Assembly: GCF_002095475.1 (NCBI RefSeq)
Contig: NZ_MLFR01000005.1
Coordinates: 124,001 to 188,000 of the forward strand
DNA from: Pantoea rwandensis
GTDB lineage: Bacteria; Pseudomonadota; Gammaproteobacteria; Enterobacterales; Enterobacteriaceae
Direction of reading: 5' to 3'
DNA: 64,000 bases
The first letter of the stretch is position 1; the number at the start of each line of letters is the position of its first letter. Of this stretch, positions 1 to 8,018 are shown in pieces. The position numbers and the translations under genes were made by a program. The notes beneath the pieces are model-generated. The model ran no database searches and was not told the origin of the DNA. It saw only the letters and a program-made list of their open reading frames with translations.

Positions 1-568
1 CAGCTTGCGAGGTAGAAAAGTGCGCGAGCATAATCGCATCACAGTGGCTTAGTTGAGGGGCATATTCGGCCACCAACCGATTATGGCTGGCAACATCACC
101 CTGGCGCAGTAAATCGATCGCATCGGGTACCAACAGGGTTTCCAGTTTAGCGTCAGAACCGCACTGAGCCGCATAGTGATCAAACTCATCGCACATGGTG
201 ACCAGAGAAGGGCCGAATGTCGCCAACATGCCAATATGTTTGCCTGACTGAAGCGCGGATTCAAACATTGCTTCGTTCGGCTTCAGTACGGGGATTGGCA
301 GGTCTGCGGCCAGTTGTTCTATTGCCGGGCCAAATGCTGAACAGGTGACTAAAATGCCTTGTGCTTGCATGGCGTAGGCATAGTGCCCGAGCGCGACAAA
401 GCGTTCGATGAGCTCAGGGGTTAATTGCTCGGTTTTCGCTCGGTCAATTGTCAAACCATCATCCAGCAAATTCACGATTTCCGACTCTGGCCATACGTCT
501 TTGAAAGCTTGCTGAATAGGCGGCATGGCGACTGGGGTGGCATGCAGTAAAACGATTCGTTGGCTCAT
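1..568 (-). CDS. Asp/Glu/hydantoin racemase family protein (partial, C-terminus beyond left edge)
   Basis: An open frame on the minus strand starts at ATG 568 (MSQRIVLLHATPVAMPPIQ...) and runs off the left edge without a stop, giving 189 codons. The fold pattern is that of the Asp/Glu/hydantoin racemase superfamily: an N-terminal strand followed by a TCSAFGPA segment near residue 100 carrying the first catalytic-type cysteine, then an HIGMLATFGPS strand. The second catalytic cysteine would lie beyond the window. These enzymes racemise amino acids or hydantoins, or act as decarboxylases/isomerases on malonates; the substrate cannot be told from this part. It is divergent from the hydroxy-acid dehydrogenase at 773 and shares the 569-772 promoter region with its two LacI-type operators, so it probably belongs to the same regulon. 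Family call is good; function is open. Confidence 0.8.
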   Translation of the reverse strand, partial: MSQRIVLLHATPVAMPPIQQAFKDVWPESEIVNLLDDGLTIDRAKTEQLTPELIERFVALGHYAYAMQAQGILVTCSAFGPAIEQLAADLPIPVLKPNEAMFESALQSGKHIGMLATFGPSLVTMCDEFDHYAAQCGSDAKLETLLVPDAIDLLRQGDVASHNRLVAEYAPQLSHCDAIMLAHFSTSQA

Positions 569-631
569 GTTTATCTCCGTTAGCTGCCATAGGCTCGATG
601 TACTACAGAACACCATACTCAGATAAAAATT

Positions 632-653
632 AAAATGTAAGGGCTTACATTTT
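632..653. promoter_or_regulatory. LacI-family operator (palindrome) in divergent promoter region
   Basis: AAAATGTAAG-GG-CTTACATTTT is a perfect 10-bp inverted repeat around a two-base centre. The GTAAG...CTTAC core matches the three sites at 735-754, 3805-3824 and 3837-3856. It lies between the divergent racemase-like gene (start 568) and the FMN dehydrogenase (start 773). Binding by the LacI regulator encoded at 2709-3746 is inferred from motif sharing and proximity. Confidence 0.7.
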
Positions 654-734
654 GCTTGATATGGTGATGATGATCACATAAAAAATCTGAGCGTCTGTCA
701 GGATATAAAACAGAAAATTTTTGGCCATAAGCAA

Positions 735-754
735 TTTTGATAACGCTTACTTTT
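735..754. promoter_or_regulatory. LacI-family operator upstream of the FMN dehydrogenase gene
   Basis: TTTTGATAACGCTTACTTTT fits the 20-bp pattern TTTTGWWANCGCTTACTTTT shared with both sites in front of the MFS transporter. It ends 18 bases before the start codon at 773, where a bound repressor would block transcription or initiation. The protein partner is inferred. Confidence 0.7.
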
Positions 755-772
755 TAAATGTGAGAACGCGCT

Positions 773-2020
773 ATGACGACTCGTGGAGAGACCACTGCTA
801 TCAACATCGTACAAAAACCGGAAGCGCAGACGCGTCCGGTCAACACTTTGCCGCGTCATTTTCGCGACCTTCTGGCCTTAGAGGATTTTGAACGCCACGC
901 GCGTAAGCGCTTGCCGAATATGATTTTTCAATATGTTAAGGGAGGAGTTGAAACAGGAAGGGGGCTTGCGGCTGCCCATGAGGCTTATCAGCAATATCAC
1001 TTCGTTCCGCGCATGTTCCGTGATGTCTCGGGGCGCGATCAACATGTTGAGCTGCTCGGGCATAACTGGTCGCTCCCCTTTGGCGTCGCCCCACTCGGAG
1101 GAGCCTCCTTTGTGAGCTACCGGGCTGACCTGATGCTGGCCAAAGCCGCGCGTGCTAAGAATGTGCCAATGATACTCAGTGCGTCATCCTTGATTCCCCT
1201 GGAAGATATTATTGCCGCAAACCCTGATGCCTGGTTCCAGGCTTATCTCGCGGGGGACCAGCCACGTATTGACCGCCTGCTCGATCGAGTCGAGCGTGCG
1301 GGTTACAAAACGCTGGTGGTGACGGGAGATACCCCAATGTTGGGCAACCGTGAGCACAACACCCGCAGCGGCTTTAGTATGCCCATCAAAATCACCCCGA
1401 AAGTCATGTGGCAGAGCGCTATCAGTCCACGCTGGCTATTGGGCACCGTGGCGCAAACCTATCTCCGTCATGGCGCACCGCACTTTGAAAATACCGATGC
1501 TGAGCGCGGTCCACCGATGATGTCCAACAAGGTGCGAAACACCAACGCACGTGACAAGTTGAGCTGGACGCATGTGGAAGCTATCCGTAAAAAATGGAAA
1601 GGCAATTTGGTGGTTAAAGGATTGATGTCGCCTGAAGATGCCTTTATCGCGCGTGATTTAGGCGCAGATGCCGTGATTCTCTCGAATCATGGGGGCCGCC
1701 AATTGGATTACACCATCCCGCCATTGCATTCCTTGCCGGAGATTGCGGCTGCCAAAGGCAATATGAAGGTGATCATCGACAGCGGCATCCGTCGTGGCAC
1801 CGATGTCATGAAAGCGATGGCGCTAGGCGCTGACTTTGTCTTCTTAGGTCGGCCTTTCCTGTACGGATCGGTTATCGGTGCACAAGCGGGTATTGAGCAT
1901 GCTATGCATATCCTGCGTGATGAAATTGATCGCGATATGGCGCTGCTCGGCGTCACCCGGCCTGATCAACTGAATGCTGCGTTCTTGCGCCGCGCACCCC
2001 TGTTTGCCCGTGAGGATTAA
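773..2020 (+). CDS. FMN-dependent alpha-hydroxy-acid dehydrogenase (LldD/mandelate dehydrogenase family)
   Basis: A 415-aa member of the FMN-linked 2-hydroxy-acid dehydrogenase family (L-lactate dehydrogenase, mandelate dehydrogenase, glycolate oxidase), which oxidise the alpha-hydroxyl of an (S)-hydroxy acid to the 2-oxo acid. The family active-site block SNHGGRQLD is present, with the catalytic histidine at residue 306, followed by the phosphate-binding DSGIRRGTDV and GRPFLYG segments of the TIM barrel. Near the N-terminus, NMIFQYVKGG and the later FGVAPLGG (where family members typically have APxG) are also typical. The first ~30 residues are longer than in LldD. A ModA-like protein gene starts two bases after the stop, so the two are surely co-transcribed. 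Two LacI-type operators sit just upstream. Substrate is unknown; the neighbourhood suggests a sugar acid rather than lactate. Confidence 0.88.
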   Translation: MTTRGETTAINIVQKPEAQTRPVNTLPRHFRDLLALEDFERHARKRLPNMIFQYVKGGVETGRGLAAAHEAYQQYHFVPRMFRDVSGRDQHVELLGHNWSLPFGVAPLGGASFVSYRADLMLAKAARAKNVPMILSASSLIPLEDIIAANPDAWFQAYLAGDQPRIDRLLDRVERAGYKTLVVTGDTPMLGNREHNTRSGFSMPIKITPKVMWQSAISPRWLLGTVAQTYLRHGAPHFENTDAERGPPMMSNKVRNTNARDKLSWTHVEAIRKKWKGNLVVKGLMSPEDAFIARDLGADAVILSNHGGRQLDYTIPPLHSLPEIAAAKGNMKVIIDSGIRRGTDVMKAMALGADFVFLGRPFLYGSVIGAQAGIEHAMHILRDEIDRDMALLGVTRPDQLNAAFLRRAPLFARED

Positions 2021-2022
2021 GC

Positions 2023-2712
2023 ATGGAGTTAACCATCTACAGCGCGCTTGCGTTAAGCGCGCCTTTTGAAGTGCTGTTAAAACAGTGGCAAAGCCTGCAA
2101 CCCGACCATCGGTTGGCAATACGCTGGCACCCCAGCACCCTCATTGAACAAGAAATACGGCAAGGAGCCAAAGCCGAGGCGATCATTGCCACGGTCGAAA
2201 CGGTCGATCGACTCATTGAAGATCGCTTCGTGGATGCCAATAGCCGGGTTGAAGTGGTGGATTCTCCCATTGGCATTGCGGTGAAGTCTGGCGCGCCAAA
2301 ACCGGATATCAGCAGCCGGGAGCATTTAATCGACAGCCTGGTGGCCGCACGTTCGGTGTCATGGTCAGAAGCAGGGGCCAGTGGTCAATGGTTTTCACGG
2401 CTGATTAAGCAGTTGAATATCGATGAGACTTTACGTCAACGCGGAACGGTGATTCCGGCCGGATTTACTGCCGAGCAACTGATCAATGGCAAGGCGGATA
2501 TCGCGGTACAGCAGATCAGTGAACTGCTGATGGTGCAAGGCATTGATATTGTGGGGCCATTGCCGCCGGGCACTCAGCAACCCATCTCGCTTTCCGCTGC
2601 GCTGCTGCAAGAGGCAACCTATCCTAAAGAGGCGGCTGCCTTTCTTGCATGGCTGAAAACCCCGTCCGTCACGCAGGTCTTCAACCAGTTCGGTATGTTA
2701 CGCCGCGATTAA
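2023..2712 (+). CDS. ModA-like substrate-binding protein without a signal peptide
   Basis: A 229-aa protein with the architecture of a type II periplasmic binding protein related to molybdate/ABC substrate-binding proteins: an immediate first strand (MELTIYSALAL), a hinge-like VDSPIGIAVKSGAP, and a C-terminal PKEAAAFLAWL..P helix pair typical of ModA relatives. Unlike transporter-linked binding proteins it has no signal peptide or lipobox; the mature fold begins at residue 1, so it should stay in the cytoplasm. It starts two bases after the FMN dehydrogenase stop and no ABC permease or ATPase is nearby. It could be a cytosolic ligand sensor, carrier or enzyme acting with the dehydrogenase. 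Its stop overlaps that of the convergent lacI-type gene by four bases. Family call moderate, function unknown. Confidence 0.75.
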   Translation: MELTIYSALALSAPFEVLLKQWQSLQPDHRLAIRWHPSTLIEQEIRQGAKAEAIIATVETVDRLIEDRFVDANSRVEVVDSPIGIAVKSGAPKPDISSREHLIDSLVAARSVSWSEAGASGQWFSRLIKQLNIDETLRQRGTVIPAGFTAEQLINGKADIAVQQISELLMVQGIDIVGPLPPGTQQPISLSAALLQEATYPKEAAAFLAWLKTPSVTQVFNQFGMLRRD

Positions 2713-3746
2713 CGCTCTTGTCGGGGCACAGAACCGGTGCTGCCCCGAACAATTAACTCTGTTTGGATCACCGTATGTGTCTGTGCTGGCAGGCTATTGA
2801 GCGTGTTTAACAGGAACTGCGCGGCGTGTTCGCCTATTGAAGCCAGGTCAACGCGCATCGTGGTCAACGGATGCTCAAGGTGCTCGGCATATTCGTAATC
2901 GTTAAAGCCCACGATGGAAATATCATTCGGAATACGCAGGTAGCGTTCGCTCGCGGCGCGCATGGCGCCAAACGCCAGCAGGTCATTACCGCAGATGATG
3001 GCTGTGGGCGGCTGCGGCCCATCCAGCAGGCGAAACACCGCTTTACGTGCGTCATTCATGCTGAAAGCGTTATCAATCAGGTGGCTATCCGGTAATGCCA
3101 GTCCGTGGCTCTCCAGTGCGCGCCGCGTCCCTTTCAGACGCTCCGAGACGCGGTCGTTTGACGGCGGGGTGCCGACGATCACCGCGAAACGTTGGTGACC
3201 CAGAGCTAACAGATGATTGGCAATCGTCTCAGCGGCGCCTTCGCTATCATAGCCGACGCAAGGCTTCTCATGATCCAGTGAGAAGGTCTGCACACAGGCT
3301 ATCTCTTGCTGCTGAATCCTTTCCCAAAGTTTGGGGTGGTGGGTATGGCCCACCAGCATCAAGCCATCAATGCCGTACTCAATCAGCTTGTTCACTTCTT
3401 TAAGCTCAGTATCCGGGTCGAAGTTGGAATTGGCCAACAGCAACGTATAGCCCGCCTCATGAATTAACTGCTGAAACGCGGCCAGCGGGCGAGAAAAGGT
3501 TTCTGTGGCGAGGGTAGGGACCACGGCACCAATCGTCATGCTGCGGCGAGAAGCCAGGGTTCGCGCAGCGCGGTTAATCACATAGCCTAACTCTTCACAC
3601 GCCTTTTCTACCGCCTCACGACGGGCGACTTTGACTGTGCTGCTCCCGTTTAAAACGCGTGACACCGTGGCCGTTGAGACGCCAGCGAGACGCGCAACAT
3701 CTTCCAGTGATACGCGGCCAGATCCATTTTGTTTCTCACTCATCAA
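2709..3746 (-). CDS. LacI family transcriptional regulator
   Basis: A 345-aa LacI/GalR repressor. The N-terminus carries the LacI helix-turn-helix and hinge (VSLEDVARLAGVSTATVSRV at about residues 12-31, then LNGSSTVKVARREAV), followed by a periplasmic-binding-protein-like effector domain (IGAVVPTLATETFSRPL..., IVGFNDYEYAEHLEHPLTTMR). It is divergent from the MFS transporter at 4008, and the intervening 261 bases hold two LacI-type operators; two more lie in the 569-772 promoter region. It probably represses both transcription units and itself until a sugar acid or related inducer is present. The inducer cannot be read from the sequence. Confidence 0.92.
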   Translation of the reverse strand: MMSEKQNGSGRVSLEDVARLAGVSTATVSRVLNGSSTVKVARREAVEKACEELGYVINRAARTLASRRSMTIGAVVPTLATETFSRPLAAFQQLIHEAGYTLLLANSNFDPDTELKEVNKLIEYGIDGLMLVGHTHHPKLWERIQQQEIACVQTFSLDHEKPCVGYDSEGAAETIANHLLALGHQRFAVIVGTPPSNDRVSERLKGTRRALESHGLALPDSHLIDNAFSMNDARKAVFRLLDGPQPPTAIICGNDLLAFGAMRAASERYLRIPNDISIVGFNDYEYAEHLEHPLTTMRVDLASIGEHAAQFLLNTLNSLPAQTHTVIQTELIVRGSTGSVPRQER

Positions 3747-3804
3747 GTCACTCCTGCAGAAAGAGTGAGCTTGCCCACAAAAATCACAGGCAACTCACAA
3801 TCAG

Positions 3805-3856
3805 TTTTGAAAGCGCTTACTTTTGGCTTGACTGTATTTTGTAATCGCTTACTTTT
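3805..3856. promoter_or_regulatory. Tandem LacI-type operators between lacI-family gene and MFS operon
   Basis: Two copies of the same 20-bp site, TTTTGAAAGCGCTTACTTTT (3805-3824) and TTTTGTAATCGCTTACTTTT (3837-3856), lie in the same orientation. They are 32 bp apart, about three helical turns, so two dimers would sit on the same DNA face. They fall in the divergent promoter between the regulator (start 3746) and the MFS gene (start 4008). The inference is repression of the transporter operon and autoregulation. Confidence 0.75.
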
Positions 3857-4007
3857 GACGACATGTTATCAGGTTGGGGTCACCCGCTCACGATTTATTA
3901 ACCGATTTGTGACGAGTTGCTCCGCATTTTAACCACTACGTTGGCCCTGCAGCCCGATACGCCGCAGAACCTCTGTTACTTACAAATAAATCATAAAGGA
4001 ATTCACC

Positions 4008-5312
4008 ATGCGCAGATATCCACGAATTCGCTGGTTGATGATCGTGTTCTGTTTTTTTGCCATCGCCATCAATTACATCGACCGCATCAACCTTGCCATC
4101 GCGGCGCCGCACATCAAAGCGGATTTGGGACTGGATGACACCAGTATGGGGCTGGTGCTGGGGGCATTCTTCTGGACATATGCATTGATGCAGATTCCGG
4201 CCGGGCGTCTGATCGACCGTTTAGGTGCCCGTGCCGGCTTGGCACTGGCAGTGGGCTGGTGGTCGCTGTTTACGGTGTTCACTTCATTCGGTAAAGGATT
4301 TACCTCGTTGTTCGCCGCGCGTTTGGCGCTGGGTATCGGTGAAGCGGGAGGTAACCCCGGCTGTGTCAAAGTGGTTTACAGCTGGTTTCCAAAAAAACAG
4401 CGAGCAACCGCGAGTGGCATCTTCGATGCGGGCCCACGCGCGGGCAGTGCGCTGGCCTTGCCATTGGTGGCTTGGCTTATCAGTACCTGGGATTGGGAAA
4501 CGTCATTCGTTGTTACCGGCGCATTAGGTCTGGTGTGGGTGGTTATCTGGCTGGTGTTCTACCGCGAGCCGGAAGAGATGAAAGGACTCGACGAAACCGA
4601 GCGACAAAACCTGCTCGAGGATCGTGCCGCGCCGGTACTTGAGGGCAATGCAAAGGTCGATTTGTGGTCATTGTTCCGCCACCGCAACGTGTGGGGCATG
4701 ATGATTGGTTTCTTCTGCATGAATTTTGCCACTTACTTCTTTGTCACCTGGTTCCCGACTTACCTGACCGTGGCCCACGGTTTCTCGCTGAAGGAGCTGG
4801 GCACGCTGGGTGCCATCCCGGCCTTGATGGGGATCCCGGGAAGTTTACTGGGCGGCGTGACCTCGGATGCGCTTTACCGCAAAGGCTTTAGTCTGACTAC
4901 CGCACGCAAAACCTGTCTGGTATTCGGCATGCTGCTGTCATCGGTGATTGCGTTCGCGGCGTTTACCGACAGCATCACGGTGATCTTGACGCTGTTCTCC
5001 ATTACCTATGCGGGCCTTGCTTTCACTGCCGCCAACATCTGGACACTGCCTGCTGATGTGGCACCTGCCAGTAACTACGTAGCGACACTGGGCGGTATCC
5101 AGAACTTTGCTGGCAACCTCGCAGGTATTGTGACGGCCTCCTTTACCGGCTTGATGCTGAGCCTGAGTCACGGTTCATTTGTCGTACCGCTGCTGGTGGC
5201 GGGGGGCATCTGCGTGGTGGGTGCGCTGACCTTCATGTTTGTCCTCGGCAAGTTAGAGCCACTTCCGATTACTCCCACTCGTAAAAACCCCGTCGTTGCG
5301 ACAGCCAAATAA
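4008..5312 (+). CDS. MFS transporter, anion:cation symporter (ACS) family, probable sugar-acid uptake
   Basis: A 434-aa major facilitator protein with about 12 membrane segments. The N-terminal INYIDRINLAIAAPHIKADL, the FFWTYALMQIPAGRLIDRLG loop and the GIGEAGGNPGCVKVV helix are hallmarks of the ACS family (ExuT, GudP, DgoT, GarP), which import hexuronates, aldarates or galactonate with protons. A good Shine-Dalgarno (AAGGA) precedes ATG 4008. The OtnC-like gene follows after 10 bases, so import and first catabolic step are co-transcribed. Two LacI-type operators lie upstream. The likely substrate is a sugar acid, but the specific one is not determined. Confidence 0.88.
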   Translation: MRRYPRIRWLMIVFCFFAIAINYIDRINLAIAAPHIKADLGLDDTSMGLVLGAFFWTYALMQIPAGRLIDRLGARAGLALAVGWWSLFTVFTSFGKGFTSLFAARLALGIGEAGGNPGCVKVVYSWFPKKQRATASGIFDAGPRAGSALALPLVAWLISTWDWETSFVVTGALGLVWVVIWLVFYREPEEMKGLDETERQNLLEDRAAPVLEGNAKVDLWSLFRHRNVWGMMIGFFCMNFATYFFVTWFPTYLTVAHGFSLKELGTLGAIPALMGIPGSLLGGVTSDALYRKGFSLTTARKTCLVFGMLLSSVIAFAAFTDSITVILTLFSITYAGLAFTAANIWTLPADVAPASNYVATLGGIQNFAGNLAGIVTASFTGLMLSLSHGSFVVPLLVAGGICVVGALTFMFVLGKLEPLPITPTRKNPVVATAK

Positions 5313-5322
5313 GGAGAGCGTG

Positions 5323-5961
5323 ATGCAAAACGAACAATCTTTACGTGAAGAGATTTGCCAGGTCGGCGCAGATCTTTTCAATCGCGGCTACACCACTGGC
5401 ACCGCCGGTAATATCAGCGCCCGTCTGGAAGATGGTTGGTTGATTACGCCAACCGATGCCTGCCTGGGACACTTGCAGCCTTCGCGTATTGCCAAGGTTA
5501 ATCGTGATGGTGAGTGGGTTTCAGGTGATAAGCCCTCAAAAACGCTGCTTCTGCATCGTCAGATTTATGACCGCAATCCTGAGGCGCAAGGCGTGGTTCA
5601 TACCCATTCCACTCATCTGGTACAGCTGACGCTGGCTGGCGTCTGGCAGCGCGATAGCATTCTGCCACCGTTAACACCTTACCAGGTGATGAAAGTGGGG
5701 CGTATCCCGTTGATCGCTTACCGTCGCCCGGGCCATGCCGAAGTGGCGGAGCAGGTCGCTGCATTGGCGAACGATGTGCGCGGCGTGATGCTTGAGCGCT
5801 TAGGTCCGGTGATCTGGGGAACTTCGGTTTCGTCGGCCAGTTTCTCTCTGGAAGAGTTAGAAGAAACGGCACGTCTTTGGCTCAACTGCACAACGAAACC
5901 GGCGGCATTACCGGAAAGCGCAGTGTTGGAGCTGTGCGAGCACTTTAAAACACGCTGGTAG
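5323..5961 (+). CDS. Class II aldolase/adducin family protein, OtnC-like 3-oxo-tetronate 4-phosphate decarboxylase
   Basis: A 212-aa class II aldolase-fold protein. The start is ATG 5323, preceded by AAGGAGAG right after the MFS stop; an in-frame upstream extension lacks a ribosome site. The GTAGNISAR motif (near residue 30), the metal-binding HTHSTH histidines near residue 90, and the LPPLTPYQVMKVG...YRRPGH stretch are characteristic of OtnC, which decarboxylates 3-oxo-tetronate 4-phosphate to dihydroxyacetone phosphate. The C-terminal third metal histidine of many relatives appears replaced in the GPVIWGTSVSSASF region. The OtnK kinase and OtnI isomerase that normally feed OtnC are absent from this window, so the substrate may differ or the partners are elsewhere. 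Confidence 0.8.
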   Translation: MQNEQSLREEICQVGADLFNRGYTTGTAGNISARLEDGWLITPTDACLGHLQPSRIAKVNRDGEWVSGDKPSKTLLLHRQIYDRNPEAQGVVHTHSTHLVQLTLAGVWQRDSILPPLTPYQVMKVGRIPLIAYRRPGHAEVAEQVAALANDVRGVMLERLGPVIWGTSVSSASFSLEELEETARLWLNCTTKPAALPESAVLELCEHFKTRW

Positions 5962-5993
5962 TCACAGGCTGTACCCTACAAAAGAGATAAATA

Positions 5994-7143
5994 ATGAAAA
6001 AAACGCTAATTGCAGCAGGCATGATGCTCTGCGCTTCAACGGTCATGGCGCAAGAGACGGCATTCGTCTACGTATCAAACGGTGACAGCGGTACAGTAAC
6101 CGCCTATACGCTGAATAAAGCCAAGCAGACGCTCAGCCCCATTGGTGAATATCAAACCGGGTTGAAGAGTATGCCAATGGTGGTGTCGAAGGACAAAAAA
6201 AACGCTGTATGTCTCGGTACGCAGTCAGCCTTATCACGTATCGAGTTGGCATATCGCCTCTGATGGCACGCTAAGTCATTTTGCCGATACTCCGTTGCCG
6301 GAAGCGATGGCCTATATTGCGCTGGATAAGACGGGGCGTTTCCTCTTGTCATCTTCGTACGGCGGTGATTTGTTCAGTATTAACCGCATCGCCAATGATG
6401 GAAAAGTGGAAAGCGCACCTGTCCAGGTGGTTCACACCGGCAAGCGTGCTCACTCGATCCAGACTGACCCCAGCAACCACTATCTCTATGTGCCATTGCT
6501 GGGCGCAGACCAGATGTTGCAGTACCGTTTTGACAGTCAAAGCGGCAAAGTGACAGCCAATACGCCGGCTTTTGTGAACATTCAGCGAGAAGCTGCAACC
6601 GGGCCGCGCCATTTTGCTTTCGCACCGAAACCGGACGGGCAGGGCGAGCAGAATCTCTATTTATTAACCGAGATGGCAGGCAACATCTCGCGCTTGACGC
6701 TGAATAAAGATGGCACGCTGAACGAACATGAAGCGACACCCTCACTCGACCCGGCGATTGCCCGCACCATGCAGCGCGGCGAGGCGCGTCCACTGACTGG
6801 CGATGATGATCTGCCAAAGTCAGAAAAACCGCGTTTATGGCAGGCTGATATTCATATTACCCCAGACGGACGCTTCCTTTATTCCACCGAGCGCACCAGC
6901 AGCAATATTACCGCTTTCCATATTTCACCGGACGATGGTCATTTAAGCTTCATTAATAGTACCAAAACGGAAGCGCAGCCCCGTGGATTTGCTATTGATA
7001 ACTCAGGCCATTTCTTAATCGAATCAGGACAGAAATCAACACAGGTGGCGCTCTACGCGATTAACCCGGCAAGCGGAAAGCTTAATTTGCTTGAGCGAGC
7101 GCCAACCGGGAAGGGTGCAAATTGGGTGACGATTGTTGAGTGA
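5994..7143 (+). pseudogene. Periplasmic lactonase family beta-propeller protein, frameshifted at an A8 tract
   Basis: Two reading frames together encode one protein of the YkgB/6-phosphogluconolactonase-like seven-bladed propeller family. The first (from ATG 5994) has a signal peptide (MKKTLIAAGMMLCASTVMAQ) and the first blade (FVYVSNGDSGTVTAYTL). The second resumes near 6205 (LYVSVRSQPYHVSSWHIAS...) and runs to TGA 7143 with typical blade ends (GTLNEHE, TPDGRFLYSTERTSSNITAF). The break is at eight A residues, 6195-6202; with seven, the frame is continuous (..DKKTLYVSVR..) and gives 382 aa. Without correction the product ends after 89 residues. Lactonases of this family open sugar lactones; a periplasmic one beside a membrane dehydrogenase would fit hydrolysis of lactones made in the periplasm. 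The break may be a sequencing error, a recent mutation or a slippage site. Confidence 0.8.
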
Positions 7144-7194
7144 ATATCACTCGCTTAATGTCATCTGCTATTCGTTATTTTAACAGGAGTCGTA

Positions 7195-7902
7195 ATGTCT
7201 ATTGTTCGCAAAACGATCACCAGTACCTTGATGTGCACCGCAATCTTTACTGCCAGTCTGCAAGCTCAGGCAGCTGAAAAAGTTGTGGCTACTGATTTGG
7301 AACCTCTGCACCATGTTATTTTGGAAAATAAATATGTGACGGTCATGCGGGTATTAATCCAGCCCGGCGAGTCAACGTTGTTTCATGAACAACATTTGGA
7401 CTATGTCAATACACATATCGAAGGCAGTCCGGTAAAAATCGAATATCCCGATAAACCGGTTAATAATACTGAGATGAAAACCGGCAATGTTAAATTTGGT
7501 GAACATCAGGGTAAATCTGATACAGATAAAGTCACCAATACCGGTACGAATGTTAATCATCAAGTCGCGTTTGAAATTAATATTCCTGGCCCCCAACATT
7601 TTGGCGGTGCCAATCGTCCAGCGGGTGAAGCGTTCCAACAAGTATTAGACAAGAAAACCGTCAAAGGGTGGAAGGTTACCCTGAAACCCGGCGAGAGCAG
7701 TGGCGAATATACCCAGCATGGGCCGGGCGTTCGCGTCTTCTTCACCGAAGGGCGGATATTACTTGCTGACGACAAGCATCCGAATCGAGTGAAAGAGCTA
7801 TGGGTTCATCCGGGAGATGCTTTTTTAACCGAGCCTGGTAAAGTCGATATTACGGCGGCCAGTGGCGAAAATATCATCTTTAATGATTATGAACTGTTAT
7901 AG
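7195..7902 (+). CDS. Periplasmic cupin-like protein, function unknown
   Basis: A 235-aa protein with a signal peptide (MSIVRKTITSTLMCTAIFTASLQAQAAE). The body shows two cupin-like repeats: PLHHVILENKYVTVMRVLIQPGESTLFHEQHLDYV with metal-ligand-like histidines near residues 65-70, and KGWKVTLKPGESSGEYTQHGPGVRVFF with ELWVHPGDAFL near the C-terminus. A strong AGGAG precedes ATG 7195. It lies between the lactonase and the triheme cytochrome operon and is closed by the terminator at 7944. I do not recognise a specific family; a sugar-binding or isomerase role in the periplasm is possible from context only. Confidence 0.7.
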   Translation: MSIVRKTITSTLMCTAIFTASLQAQAAEKVVATDLEPLHHVILENKYVTVMRVLIQPGESTLFHEQHLDYVNTHIEGSPVKIEYPDKPVNNTEMKTGNVKFGEHQGKSDTDKVTNTGTNVNHQVAFEINIPGPQHFGGANRPAGEAFQQVLDKKTVKGWKVTLKPGESSGEYTQHGPGVRVFFTEGRILLADDKHPNRVKELWVHPGDAFLTEPGKVDITAASGENIIFNDYELL

Positions 7903-7943
7903 CACTGTTTGTATTTTGTAAATCAAAAACATTTGATATTCTG

Positions 7944-7980
7944 CATTCCCGTAACTTTGTTGCGGGAATGTTTTTCTATT
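7944..7980 (+). terminator. Rho-independent terminator after the cupin gene
   Basis: CATTCCCGTAAC and GTTGCGGGAATG (7944-7970) form a 12-bp stem with one G-U pair around a TTT loop, followed by TTTTT at 7971. It ends the LacI-controlled unit before the dehydrogenase genes start at 8019. Confidence 0.85.
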
Positions 7981-8018
7981 TAACACCATATAATTATTAT
8001 TAACCGGAAACAATTATT

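Noticed and set aside
1844..2325. Several antisense frames over the FMN dehydrogenase and ModA-like genes
   Set aside because: They lie fully opposite well-supported genes, share no family features and have no ribosome sites.
5498..5872. 124-residue antisense frame opposite the OtnC-like gene
   Set aside because: Arg/Pro/Ser-rich composition typical of antisense readings of GC-rich coding DNA; no start signals.
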